Translations under genes and position numbers: made by a program
Shown here: piece by piece, positions 50,431-61,372 of the stretch
Numbering within the stretch: the stretch's first letter is position 1
How the letters are laid out: every line of letters begins with the position of its first letter
DNA from: Phorcus lineatus
Taxonomy: Eukaryota > Mollusca > Gastropoda > Trochida > Trochidae
Reading direction: 5' to 3'
NCBI GenBank assembly: GCA_921293015.1
Contig: OV121091.1
Coordinates: forward strand, 23,730,839 to 23,794,838
Length of the DNA stretch: 64,000 nucleotides
The notes under the pieces: generated by a model
What the model was told of the DNA's origin: nothing
The model's database searches: none
Seen by the model: only the letters and a program-made list of their open reading frames with translations

Positions 50431-51135
50431 AAATGACCATTTCCTTAACTTTCTCATTCACATCTTACCAGATACTTGGAAAAAAATTATCAACCGCTCC
50501 AATATTATACCTTATAATGAATGCATACATATATACGAAAGGAATATTTTTAAAATTTCAAAAGGCTCTAAAATATTTTATGACAGACTTATTTCTAAAA
50601 GTGATAAACTTGAAATATGTATCAAAAGGGAAAAATATTCTCTGATTGTGAATTCAACTGGCACAATGTTTTTAACCAATATAGGCATGGTTTGAAAGAT
50701 GTTAAACTCCTCGATTTTCCATTCAGATTCTTGCATAGAGTAATTTATACTAATAAAGAATTATTGAGAATGAATTTGATTGATAAAAAGTTGTGCAGCT
50801 TCTGTTGTGATCATTCTGAGAGCACTTGCCATGTGTATTGGGAATGCTGTGAAACAACCAAATTTTGGGGTGATTTAGAAAATTGGATCAATAATTTCTT
50901 TTCACACAAGGTAAAGTTTACCACATACCTGATTTGGTTTGGTACATTTCATAGAGATGTCTTATTAAACCAAATCATTATCTCTGCTAAAAAATACATC
51001 CATATATGTTACATTAAAAGTTAATCAGTAACTATAAAAAGATTCTTGTTTGATATAAATGTTTACCTTTGACAATTTTGGATTCTCATGTATACTGTTA
51101 ACTGTATTTCGATGTGACCATGGGAACAGAAAAAA
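50430..51135 (+). pseudogene. 3' end of a Tx1/L1-like LINE (RT C-terminal domain)
   Basis: The frame at 50617-51024 encodes the zinc-finger-type C-terminus of a non-LTR reverse transcriptase. It has FPFRFLHRVIYTN..L, then CSFC......STCHVYWEC.....FW..L, the zf-RVT pattern of two CxxC/HxxxC-like pairs and an invariant FW. The preceding part of the domain (a YDRLISKSDK-like stretch) lies in another frame just upstream, so there is a frameshift near 50630. After the stop about 110 bases of 3' UTR run into an A-rich end (ggataataataattttaaaaaaag). The polymerase and endonuclease domains are absent: a 5'-truncated, dead insertion. Confidence 0.75.
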
Positions 51136-51279
51136 GGATAATAATAATTTTAAAAAAAGTTATCCTGATGATCACTATGTTGTGAAACCGGTTGGCAATG
51201 AACTTAAATGAACAAAAAACCCCGAAAAGACAAAAAAAACCCTTCCTCATTGATAATCAATCAATCAGGTTTTTCGTGC

Positions 51280-52165
51280 AATCAAGGCATCTTTTACATA
51301 ATTTCAGATGGCTTAGGTTAAATTATCATTTTGAAGGTTACAAATCATTATTTCTTCCTTGATGTACACAGGTATGTTTTCAAAATACTTTACTCGTAAA
51401 TCGTTGTATACAGGACATTTATAAAGAAAGTGAACTTCATTCTCTACACGTTTTATTTACATATTTTGCAATAGCGACGTTGACGAGGTATACCATCTCG
51501 TCTACCAATATTCTCATAAATTGGTAGCTCACCAATTCTTAACAAAGTAATCCTTCGCCTTGCTTCGAATTTTTTTAGATGTAACAGTAAGAAGATACTT
51601 TTCAGGACCAAAAACCATCTTAATTTTAGAGTATAAATGTAATGTTGAATATTTCAATTCATGATTCAAAATTGAAAACAAAAGCCTTCTTGAAACCTAT
51701 TCCTTTATTCTCCCACACAAAACCGAAACCGTAAGTATATATAATAGTTCTAACATGTATTCCCATGTTTTTCAGCCAACTTTATCTAAATTATACAACA
51801 TATGATAAACCTTTTTTGGATACCTGCCCAACGGCAATAATCTGATCCAAACTATAATAAATCTAAACAATGAATCAACATTAATACAATGCCTGCCGCA
51901 TGTACATTCTGCTAAATCAGCAACATTTGTACACATATAACTCAAACCCAATACTGACTTGCAAAACCTTACTTGAACTTGTTCAACAACAGTCCACTTT
52001 TGATAACCCCATATTTCTGATGCTTGTAACATTATTGGCTTAATTTGAACATCAATAATTCTGAAAAGCAACAACGGAGATATATTTTTAAGCTTTTGAC
52101 TAAGAGGTTTAACTTAAAATAGAACATTAGAGGCTTTGTTTACAAGATTTTGGACAGACTTTCAC
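51280..52165 (-). pseudogene. LINE fragment, RT C-terminal part, minus strand
   Basis: The minus-strand frame at 51772-52074 reads PIMLQASEIWG......VEQVQVRFCKSVLGL, the conserved thumb-like region after the polymerase domain of many animal LINEs, followed by RFIIVWIRLL. Downstream, at about 51560-51400, other frames give LLRIGELPIYENIGRRDGIP and then ENEVHFLYKCPVYNDLR, which is the usual Cys/His-rich terminus (E.E.HFL..CP.Y...R). The upstream part contains at least one in-frame stop and the segments are shifted in frame. The polymerase core is missing. Confidence 0.72.
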
Positions 52166-52379
52166 CATGACAAAACTATTGGAGAAGAGCAATCTCAAAA
52201 AGTAATAGTAATAGTTAGATGAAATTTTCAATTGTTATCTTCCATAATTTTAGAGAGAGTTTATTCAGTAAAGGGGCCTCAGGCCCATTATAAATAAGTT
52301 CATACAACACTTTCTGTACATGAGAGCACCAGGATACAATATCACCACATGTTATTCAATGTAAATATTTGGGCTATCT

Positions 52380-52700
52380 TTAATTCTGAAGGAAATATTC
52401 GGAAATATTCTGGAAGAATATCATTTCTAAATTTCTTATAAAAAGGGCATTCTAAACGAAATTCGTGTATGTATTAGTTTTCGTTTTCAATATAAGGTAT
52501 AATACAAAAAGGGCAAAGGCGATCCTCCCTTTTAAGACCTATATATCCACCGTATTCTACCATCAAATTGTGATTAGAGCAGCGAAAGTTACTAAGAAAA
52601 ATATGAAACTGTCTCACACGGACACTACTTTTATAAGACTTAAACTCCATAAATGTTTTACCCTACGATAGAGATCCAGTTTTGAGACCAAATTAATGTC
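52380..52700 (-). pseudogene. Second LINE C-terminal fragment, minus strand
   Basis: Read on the minus strand, this gives FRCSNHNLMVEYGGYIGLK followed by a C/F-C region and then PFYKKFRNDILPEYFRI. This is the same 'R.SNH.L..E.GRY......E.EF..CP.Y...R' terminus as in the neighbouring copy at 51.4-51.6 kb. It is an independent copy, because the order terminus-then-thumb region cannot come from one element. Frames are broken. The plus-strand frame at 52465-52671 is its shadow. Confidence 0.62.
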
Positions 52701-54912
52701 CGATAAGCGCAACTGATTATCTATGTCTATACAACTTTGCTTGAACAATTCTACAAACGTCGAAATGTTTCCGATCCGTTGATTTGCCACACATTACCAA
52801 ACCTATAAGAAGACAAAAGTGAATTCACTTTAAAAGCCCAACAACATTGTTATCCTCCATCATTGATAAGTGCAATGTCGTGGTCTCTGTAACATTTCCT
52901 TCTGCAGTTTTTTATTACAATGGAACCTTTCATTAAGCTATCTTTTCAAATTCATATGAAATGTATTAGCTTCTCATAGATCACTAGAAAGGTAAAAGTG
53001 TGTTGATTATTACTATAATTCCTTCACTATTACTTTCCAGCAATACTTACTACAAATAAGTCTTTTAGAAACTTTTAGTCTTAGAAAATATGGCTATTCT
53101 GGAATTTAAATCCTATAAGTACTGCATGTACATGATTTAATAATGCTTTCCCGTAAACCTAACTGAAAATGAATTAGAAAAATTAATTAGAAAAATAAAT
53201 AAATACTCATTTTTTCATATTGGGATATCTGATATTTAGTATGAGAACGCTATTTCTAATTTGATGTATGTCTAACTCATTACATGATCTATCATTACAT
53301 TGTCTGAACTTTCTGTCAGCCTGCGAGTTATGTTGGTAAATCACAGTTTATGGTATGCTAATAGGTCATGTTTTTGGTACAAATTGCTACAAGATGATAT
53401 AACAAGAGCGATAAAGTAGGAAGACGGTAAGAAGATTGAGCGAGTCTTTATTTCCTCCAGTGGTAACCGAAGGTTACATATAATCATCACATTACATCAT
53501 TGTACAGCAGAACATAGACATAAAATATTTACGCATTTATATACAGCACTGTTTCACATCAAACATGAAGTGTATCATTCAGTGTAAACAAGGTGAGGTT
53601 TAATATCATGTACATTTAGTGAAAATATGGGATCTATACAATTATAAAAGTTATTTAAAAAACATATTTTGTTCATCTTGCATTTCAAACATTACGTAGA
53701 TTTCAACATCGAGCTGGTCAATTACGTAAGTATGCAAATAATTCATTTCGTTGTTGCAATAATTTTTCGCAATGGAGAAGTATTTGAACATCATAGTCAA
53801 ATGTTTGTTTATTACAGAGAGCACATTCTCTTGATATTTTCCTCTTGATGATATCTTGAAACAAAGTTGCAAGGATGATTTATAACTGGGTTGTTTATAT
53901 GCTACTTGCCACAGGAGATTATAAGAGAGTTTAGTATGAGATATGACATATTTGAGCAATATAAAGTAAGGAGCTTGAAATCTTACGTATTCAACTATAT
54001 AACAACAATTGAATACTATCTTCTTATCATACAGATATTTATAAACATATACATTTAAATCAAATACAAAATGTTCATGTTTTAAGATGATGGCGTTGAA
54101 ACAATGTAAATATTTCAAATAATGAGATGCATTTTATTTATATATAATTTATATCACCGGTGATTAAATAATCTTGTCTCTAAGTCCCGATGTTGGCAGA
54201 CATTCCTTCCATTTCCCTATAAAAGAGGAAATATGCTACATGTATATCTAGGAGATTATATGACTTTCTACTTCTTCCAAAATCATCGGCATCTTCAAGG
54301 ATCATGCCTTAGGCACCATCTGATTTAGAACGGTGGTGATTCTTTTAAATAGTTTTAATGCACCACGGTGATACAAAAGTGATACCTTCGTATTCCTCAT
54401 TATATGTGAAAGGGAACTCTATACTTTTGAGTCTGAGTCTAATGGGGAAAATTATTTGATGGAAACCATATAACAGAGTCTAATCTCGATTCCGGATATG
54501 AAATGGTAGTCATCAAACAAATAGTTTTATATTAACGGTGTCGTTAAACATCGCATTCACGACTTGTTATCTGTCATGATGACTACGTTTCGGTAAAGAT
54601 TCTTATACTGTTTCCAAACATAAAGGAAAAAGAGGTGGTACATAAATTTTAAACACAAAATGGAAATGAGTAAAAAAAGTGATAACAATAATAACAGGAT
54701 AAGAAAACAATGGAATGAGAGGATAATACACTGGAGCTGATGTAACATAATGAGACAATTGTCTACCATTAGATATTAATCATTTTCAAAGAATTCCAAA
54801 ATAATATTTCAAAACAAGTAGTTTTTATAAAGTATTTAACACTGTCAATCATCTAAAAGCCTGTTGTGCCATTGACTATTCATAAACCTTGTCCTTATCG
54901 AGACATAAACTC
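52701..54912. other. Non-coding stretch
   Basis: No gene recognised. The 155-codon minus frame at 53651-54118 is rich in Y/F/I/N/K, has no domain or signal peptide, and matches what AT-rich DNA gives by chance. Confidence 0.45.
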
Positions 54913-55382
54913 TTCAAGAGCCACTCCGTGATTTTCATAACATATTATTTACCTTTGATACGAACCTAAATGTCACATGTGGTGATATAAAATAAAAACA
55001 TCTTAACTTTTCAAGTCCAAAAGAGATGTATATGACAAATACTGGTTTTCCATGACAATCTAAAAACAGCCTTATAAATGCACAGAGGTGTAGATATCAC
55101 GTCCAATATACATGGATACTAATCATATAACCTAACAAACACTATCATCTCCTGACTGCCCTCCTGGCTGTTTTAGATAAGTCCCTGAAATTACGTTTGA
55201 CTATTTGCCACTGTCCAGTTTTCGATCATATTTGCGACGTTCTACCTTCATATTGTCACTGTAAAAACCCAATAAGCTTTAAAATGTTTCTTTTTGGTAA
55301 CAGTCGATACTTCGCGATAAAATGACACCATTGATTAAGTTTGGCATATATGACTCCAACAACTCACGGAGTGGCTCTTTAA
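54913..55382. mobile_element. MITE A2
   Basis: 462 bp (54917-55378), same orientation as A1 and about 90% identical by eye. Terminal repeats are AGAGCCACTCCGTGA on both sides. The right flank is TTAA and the left flank has changed to TTCA. The core palindrome GGCGCGCGCC has been lost by a short deletion near 55208. Confidence 0.87.
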
Positions 55383-56650
55383 TGATATAATTATCACAAT
55401 TATAATGGTTCTATCAAAACAACGTAGATAGAAACTTGAGAATAATAGCTCGTATCCAATGTGTTTATGGTAATGTTAACTTAAGTCTTTCAACTAATGG
55501 ATGAAACTGATTAGAAGTTCAGAGTTTCAAAAGGTTATTGCAGTGCTAGGAATTTAGATATTATTCAAGATATTATTGAAGGATTTTTAATCATCAAGAT
55601 CTATGTTTGCTTAACAGTATCAAGCATAGTACAGTTGATCTCGCCGGAAGACACTTCTTTTTGAATTGACAAACAAAACAATCCAAGTTTCTTCGAAAAT
55701 CACTTGAAGGTAATCTATCCAGTTGTGTACACATTTTCTGAATGTTAAAAACCAATTAATAAATCAAGCTGCAGAGTTTTGTCTAGCCCTAAAACACACA
55801 CAACATTTAGTAGTTAGTAAAAATATGATTATTGAAAACACGGACAATGAACAATTCGGACAGCGTGGTGATAAACAAGGTAGTAAGGGGAATCCAAGTA
55901 TACAAATAACATTGACGTAGAGGATGGTGGGTTCGTTTTTAGCAAGATGTATGGCAAGTTTTAGATTAGGGTGGTATACTTCAAAATTAGAATAATTGTC
56001 TTTGATAAAAGAAAATCTGGGCAATATAATATTTTTGAACGATTTTCCTACCAAAATGGTATCACATACTTAGATACGAATTATCTGAAAAAGACCTAGA
56101 TACAAATGCAAACCTGATGAAGAATCTTTAAACTTTTATATCTTCATTTATTTCTATGATAGTCTGGCTGGTTGTTACATATATAAAAAAGTTTATATGT
56201 ATTTGCTTTCTAAATGTGTCTATTTTGTAAGCTTTCATAAAATGTTGAGTCCTTGCAATATTGTACATACTTGTTTATTGAAATACGATACAGGCTATTC
56301 GTGTTTTATGTGATAATCAAAATGTAGTAAACATTGAGTTAGAAATGTGAAAAAATGTCAAAGATATTATTACGCCATTACATACAGTTTTACAGACTCA
56401 CTGTTTATCATATTGACTAAAACGTTTTACATATTAAGAGCAATCTAAAACAGTATTTTGATGATTTAACTTGAAACACAGCAAGGAGGTTATAGGTATA
56501 GTTACCTGATCGACAGTTCATTCAAGTATAGGACATCAGGGTTTGGTCAATGATAAAATGCAGCTGCCTCCTTGTATGTCCATGTACCGTGCATAAAATC
56601 TTTACTAGAGACTTTTTAATGAAACGAAAAATAAAGAATCCAATAACGTT
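55383..56650. other. Non-coding spacer
   Basis: No gene recognised between MITEs A2 and A3. Confidence 0.45.
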
Positions 56651-57125
56651 TTAAAGAGCCAATCCGTGATTTGTTGGAGTCATGTATGCCAAACTAATTC
56701 AATGGTGTCATTTGATCGCGAAGTATCGACTGTTACCAAAAAAGACACATTTTAAAGCTTATTGGGTTTTTTACAGTGATAATATGAAGGTAAAACGTCG
56801 CAATTATGATCGAAAATCGGTCAGTGGCGCGCGTCAAATAGTCAAACGTAATTTTGGAGACATATTTAAAACAACCAGGAGGGCAGTTGGTAGTGTTTGT
56901 TAGGTTATATAACTAGTATCCATGTATATTGGACGTGATATCTACACTTCTGTGCATTTACAAGGCTGTTTTTAGAATTTAATGGAAAATCAGTATTTGT
57001 CATATATATGTCTTTTGGGCATGAAAAGTTAAGATGTTTTGATTTGATACCACCACATATGACATTTAGGTTCGTATCAAAAGTAAATAATAAGTTATGA
57101 AAAAAAACACGGAGTGGCTCTTTAA
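56651..57125. mobile_element. MITE A3 (TTAA target), inverted
   Basis: 467 bp (56655-57121) between two TTAA sites, in opposite orientation to A1 and A2. The ends are AGAGCCAATCCGTGA and, reversed, AGAGCCACTCCGTG. The core reads GGCGCGCGTC (one change from the palindrome). A frame at 56682-56903 lies wholly inside and is not a gene. Confidence 0.87.
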
Positions 57126-57319
57126 CAAAAAATCAAAAACTAGGTTTGACCCCCCAGTTCTGAGGTTATTAAACATTTTCGTCCATTAACATCCTTTAGT
57201 GTAAGTGCTCACCAGTTATTCGTAATTTACAACTTGTTATCAACTCAAATTATGTTTGCAGTCGCAAAAGAACGATGACAATGCTTAGTTTATGAAATAG
57301 GGCAAGTTTTAAAATTGCT

Positions 57320-57757
57320 CTAAAGGGACAGAACGTATGTTTTTGAGGTCAAATATGTCAATTTTCATAAACAGTGTTATGTGATAGGGAAGTAGTTTTT
57401 TTCTTCTGAAAATTAGCATTTTTAGGATTTATGAGTCCACCGTAGTGGCAATTAACAGGTTAAAATAGAGGTTTGTGATCGAAAACCGGACAATGGCGTG
57501 CACTAATGACTCAAACGTACTTTCAGAAACTTATTTAAAGCAGGCACAACGACAAATATCGGTTGGTAGTGCTAGGTGGTTCATTTTACTAATATATGTA
57601 TATTAACGACTTCTTATCATTTATGTGGCCGTTTTCGATTACAACTGAAAAAACAAATATCATGATTTTGGCATTATCGAACTTTAAAAAGAAAATATGA
57701 AGTTAACTCGGGCGTTATGGTATTGTAGCTCTCATTTAAGCTACATGCAATATTAAT
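57320..57757. mobile_element. MITE B3, decayed
   Basis: Starts AAAGGGACAGAACGTA (an altered B end) and follows B2/B4 throughout: 'tttgaggtcaaatatgtcaa', 'gatcgaaaaccggacaatgg', 'aatgactcaaacgta', 'gtggccgttttcgatta'. The right terminus is mutated beyond clear recognition. The core palindrome is degraded to GGCGTGCACT. Confidence 0.68.
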
Positions 57758-57769
57758 AGTTAAGCCGAT

Positions 57770-57985
57770 TTCAATAATCCAATTTAATCTTTTGACCATG
57801 TATTTTATGCATATTTTATTGTTTATCTCTCAGCAGTCCTCGGCCTTATAAACCGTTTATTATTTACTGCAGGTGTTTCTTAAAGCATAAAAATATTTTA
57901 ATGGATCGATAGTGAGATAAAGTGATTGCATATGTCCTGTTATACCTTAAGATAGCCAATTTGAGTGGAAAAGTGCGTGCTTTTG
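57770..57985. mobile_element. Partial C-family MITE remnant
   Basis: 'ttaagatagccaatttgagt' followed by 'ggaaaagtgcgtgctttt' at about 57950-57983 resembles the C terminus ('ttaaaatagccaatttaaac', 'cgtaaaagcgtactagtgcc'). The matching opposite end is not found. It lies wedged between B3 and B4. Confidence 0.4.
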
Positions 57986-57993
57986 GTCCACTG

Positions 57994-58484
57994 AGGGGGC
58001 ACAGAGTACGTTTTTGGAGTCAAGTCTGTCAAACTTAAGAAATGGTGTTATTGTATCGAGAAATAGTGGTCCTTTCTGAAAATCAACATTTTTATGCTTA
58101 TCATTTCAGTGTAGAGACGATGAACAGGTTTTAGTCGAGATTTATTATCGAAAACCGGACAATGGCGCGCGCCAATCACCCAAACGTAATTTTGGATATT
58201 TATTTACAGCAGATAGATATACAAATAAGGGTATTTTTTAGTGTTATGTGTGTCATGTATCTAATATACATGTAAATGTGACATAAAATTTCGACTTCTC
58301 AACATCTATATTGTCGTTTTTCGAGTATCTTTGAAAACAAGAAAATATCATAAATTTGGCATTTTAAAGCTAAAAATGCATGTTTAATTTGGGGAGACGA
58401 TTTGAACTTTATTCAGGACATATGGTTATTTTGCTCTTATTAAAGCCACACATAAAATATGAGACATACTCTGTGTCACTTTAA
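57994..58484. mobile_element. MITE B4
   Basis: 487 bp (57994-58480). The left end is AGGGGGCACAGAGTACG. The right end is catactctgtgtcact followed by TTAA (58481-58484), while the left flank no longer reads TTAA. The core has an intact GGCGCGCGCC (58164-58173). Confidence 0.83.
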
Positions 58485-59545
58485 TGCCTCAAAGGGAAGT
58501 TTTGCTAAACTTATAAAAATGTTCAAACTGACATTATTTCTTTTTTTTCAATTTTATATTATGATATTAATCTCTGATGTTTTCCGACTCCGGTTATGTT
58601 TCAGTCTATTGGAAATGTTAATAGCTACAAGAAAAAAATGTTAAATTGAATTACTTTTTATTGTTTTTTTTTTAATATATCAGCTTAAAATTCTATTTAT
58701 TGATTGTGAAACGTTTAAACGATAGTATTATGGACCTTTCAATTTAACATTACTGCTTACTTGTTTGTTTACTGTTATGAAATCATTTCTATAAAACTTG
58801 GTTATTTGTCAAACCTTTTATTAAATGACTTCTCATGTATGGATCTATCACACATATATATAAACGAACGTGTTTTTTTAAAGACACCTCTAATCAATAA
58901 AACCCCCAATTTTAACATTGTTCCCGAAATTGAATTTCATTAACGCCAAAATCTGCAATGATGTTAATTCCACATGAAGAGTTGGTTAAAATCATTTTTT
59001 AAGATTTCAAAACCATGTATTTGTAATTTATTCACATCTTTTGAGTTTCGCCCCTTTTTCAGCGAGGGAGTTATTATAGAGTTGACCCCTCAGGAAATTA
59101 AGCTACAAACATAGCCTCCAGTTCTTTCACATGCGTTTATCTCTGAAGCAGATAGGTCAAGCTCTCTACTTCAGCATATGTGCTAAAACATCGGTAGATA
59201 TGATAACATGAACGTATCGAAAAAGTTTCATTGTGATTTTGAATACCCAAGAAAAGATCAGTTATGATCAGTTATATACGCAGTTGTATTAATTAGCGAG
59301 CAAGCAGGTTTTGAAGGTGTGCATAGTGTTTTTTGGGATGATAATATGATAGGATAAAAAATTATATGATCAAATATCTTCGGTGTAATTATTATTTCAA
59401 AGAAATAACATGATTACGACAAAAGTTTTTTTTAGTTGTAATTAAAAGGGATTATAAGGTTATCGTTTGTTGTTGTTGACAAAATCTTGGATCTGTCTAT
59501 CATGCATAGTCTGAAACTGTTTTTCAACACGTTAACTGTTTCTTG
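58485..59545. other. Non-coding stretch
   Basis: No gene recognised. Two short frames near 58.5-58.9 kb are hydrophobic and AT-driven, without supporting signals. Confidence 0.45.
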
Positions 59546-59548
59546 GAG

Positions 59549-59700
59549 TGGCATTTGTGGAAGTTGGTATGATGAAGAAATAGGAAATTTATGGATTCAT
59601 AACTTCTATATTACAAACTTCGCATTTCTTTGCAATAAAGAAGTTGCAAATCCATAAATTCCTATAACTTCATCATACCATATTCTAAAATGCCAGTCAA
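59549..59700. repeat. Foldback repeat (long hairpin)
   Basis: Left arm 59565-59607 (tggtatgatgaag ... aacttct) pairs with right arm 59638-59680 at close to 90%. Outer tggcattt (59549) and aaatgcca (59687-59694) extend the palindrome across short mismatched spacers. The 30-base loop is cttcgcatttctttgc-like. A diverged direct copy of loop plus right arm follows at 59783-59830. Confidence 0.75.
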
Positions 59701-59782
59701 AGAAGTTACACGTTGTTTTCACGGAGACGTGGCAATTCATACTGTATCACTTGCTTGATAACGGTATTAATATCTACACCGG

Positions 59783-59830
59783 AACGTCGCATCTCTTTGC
59801 TATAAAGAAGTTGTAAATCCATATCTCCTA
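59783..59830. repeat. Direct partial copy of the foldback loop and arm
   Basis: 'gcatctctttgctataaaga' and 'agttgtaaatccatat' repeat 59621-59655 of the neighbouring hairpin at roughly 85% identity. This points to local duplication or a second, half-lost insertion. Confidence 0.6.
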
Positions 59831-60560
59831 ATTATTCACGTTTACTGTTTACGTTTACTGACAACCCAATAATAAGTTAAAAATGGCCATTTTACACATT
59901 GACAATGGGAGATCCTTTCTCAGTTCTGCTGAAGTTGCTTTATTGACGTTCAAACCAAGCCTAATTACATTATGTGCACTTAGATACATGAGTAGTAGGT
60001 GAACAAACTTTTGGTATGCAGCTGTAGCCTCAGGCGTCAGAGAAAACCTACTACATGTAGTACGTTCTTAGCTTAGCCCGACAGAACACAGCAAGTTGTG
60101 TTTCTTAGCTATACTAAAAGGACCCTACCTCCTTAACTATCCGAGTTACATTCACACACAATATCGATCTCATTGTAAGATGGGTATACTCTTCTATAAG
60201 TACATGGAAATATAAACAACATAGGTATCAACATAAAAATACTACATGATAAATGGCTGGTAAATACGGCCTCAAAAATACATTCATACACATAAAACTA
60301 GCCATAGTCGGTAAATAAAGATATGGATAATGAAAAATGAAACATAAATGAAAAGTGTATAATATGTAATTTTTAGATAGATACAATTATTTATGACATT
60401 TAATATTGACACATTTGATGAGAGGCGGGAGAAAGGAGTCACGCCCGACCAGCGTGACAAGTGTACCGATCATCATTGTATCATTGGGAACCCATAATGA
60501 ATTTATATCATAAAGATATATCTGTAACTTCGCATATTTCTTATACACAGTATTATAATT
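59831..60560. other. Non-coding stretch
   Basis: No gene recognised up to the inverted repeat at the 3' side of the DIRS-like element. Confidence 0.45.
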
Positions 60561-60870
60561 GAAGGGTTAAACGAGACTAACCTGTAAGTTGAAGTTTGGC
60601 CCTAATTCTCCCATCCAGTCTGGAGTGCTAGAGGTCACATGAGATTACGAGTGCGCATGCGCCAGATCATGTTTCATAGTGTGTTTGAGAAGAAGTAAAT
60701 GTAGAGTGCTAGAGTCACATGCCAATAATACGGGAGGGCCAAGGGCGGGCATGTGACCTCTCGCACTCCAGACTGGATGGGAGAATTAGGGCCAAACTTC
60801 AACTTACAGGCAAGTCTCGTTTATCCCTTCAATTCTCCCAACCAGTCTCGTGCTAACGAGGTCCCGTGAG
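60561..60870. repeat. 81-bp inverted repeat with a third diverged arm (DIRS 3' side)
   Basis: 60561-60641 and 60750-60830 are exact reverse complements except at 4 of 81 positions. Immediately after, 60831-60870 gives a third, diverged version of part of the arm ('aattctccca.ccagtctc', '..gaggtc.c.tgag') in the orientation of the first arm. The 108-base loop also holds 'gagtgctagagtcacatg', close to 'gagtgctagaggtcacatg' of arm 1. Repeats of this type fit the inverted termini plus internal complementary region of DIRS elements. A separate foldback insertion is the alternative. Confidence 0.8.
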
Positions 60871-61069
60871 ACTTCAAAGAATTTACTTCTGGTAGAACCA
60901 GATAAATAAGCAGCGAAAAGGAAAAGGCAAGATGTGAAAACATTGATTCAGTTTATGTAACGAAAATTTGTTACACCAGTGTACAGAAAACAATTCTTCT
61001 TCACCTTATCTAGGATTGAGGACAGCTTGCTCAAATGAGACGCCTCTATCAATAGGTTTATTGTAATAG

Positions 61070-61368
61070 TGAGTGAGTTGGGGTTTAACGTGCTTTCAAC
61101 AATATTTCAGTTATTAAATACGTGGATGACAAGCATCCAAAAGAGAGTGAACAGATAAGGGAAAAAGGGGTCGACAGGATGAGGGAAAAGACGGAAAGAA
61201 AGGCATAGTGAGAGATAGACAACAGGTTTAAGAACGACTCAAATTTGGTATGGCTTCTACCCGACGACCGTTCCAGCTTGGGTGACCCTACCAGGAGCAT
61301 ATACCCTCCAGCTGGCTTAGCTCTCGGGGTCTCTGAAGTACGCAAACCACCACACCACGATAAGGTAT
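61070..61368 (-). repeat. SINE-like dispersed repeat, copy 3 (most complete)
   Basis: About 300 bp. The plus-strand start 'gtgagtgagttggggttt' followed by 'aacgtgctttcaacaatatttcag' is the tail. The plus-strand end 'ctctcggggtctctgaag' and 'aaccaccacaccacgata' is the head. A short stretch near the head could serve as a Pol III box but is not a clear tRNA match. It lies directly behind the recombinase stop codon (61373) of the DIRS element. An 86-codon minus frame through it is translated repeat, not a gene; the same pseudo-frame appears in the 29-kb copy. Confidence 0.75.
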
Positions 61369-61372
61369 TGAG

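Noticed and set aside
53651-54118. 155-codon minus-strand frame
   Set aside because: Length is notable, but composition is Y/F/I/N/K-rich as AT-rich DNA gives by chance. No signal peptide, domain or gene signals.
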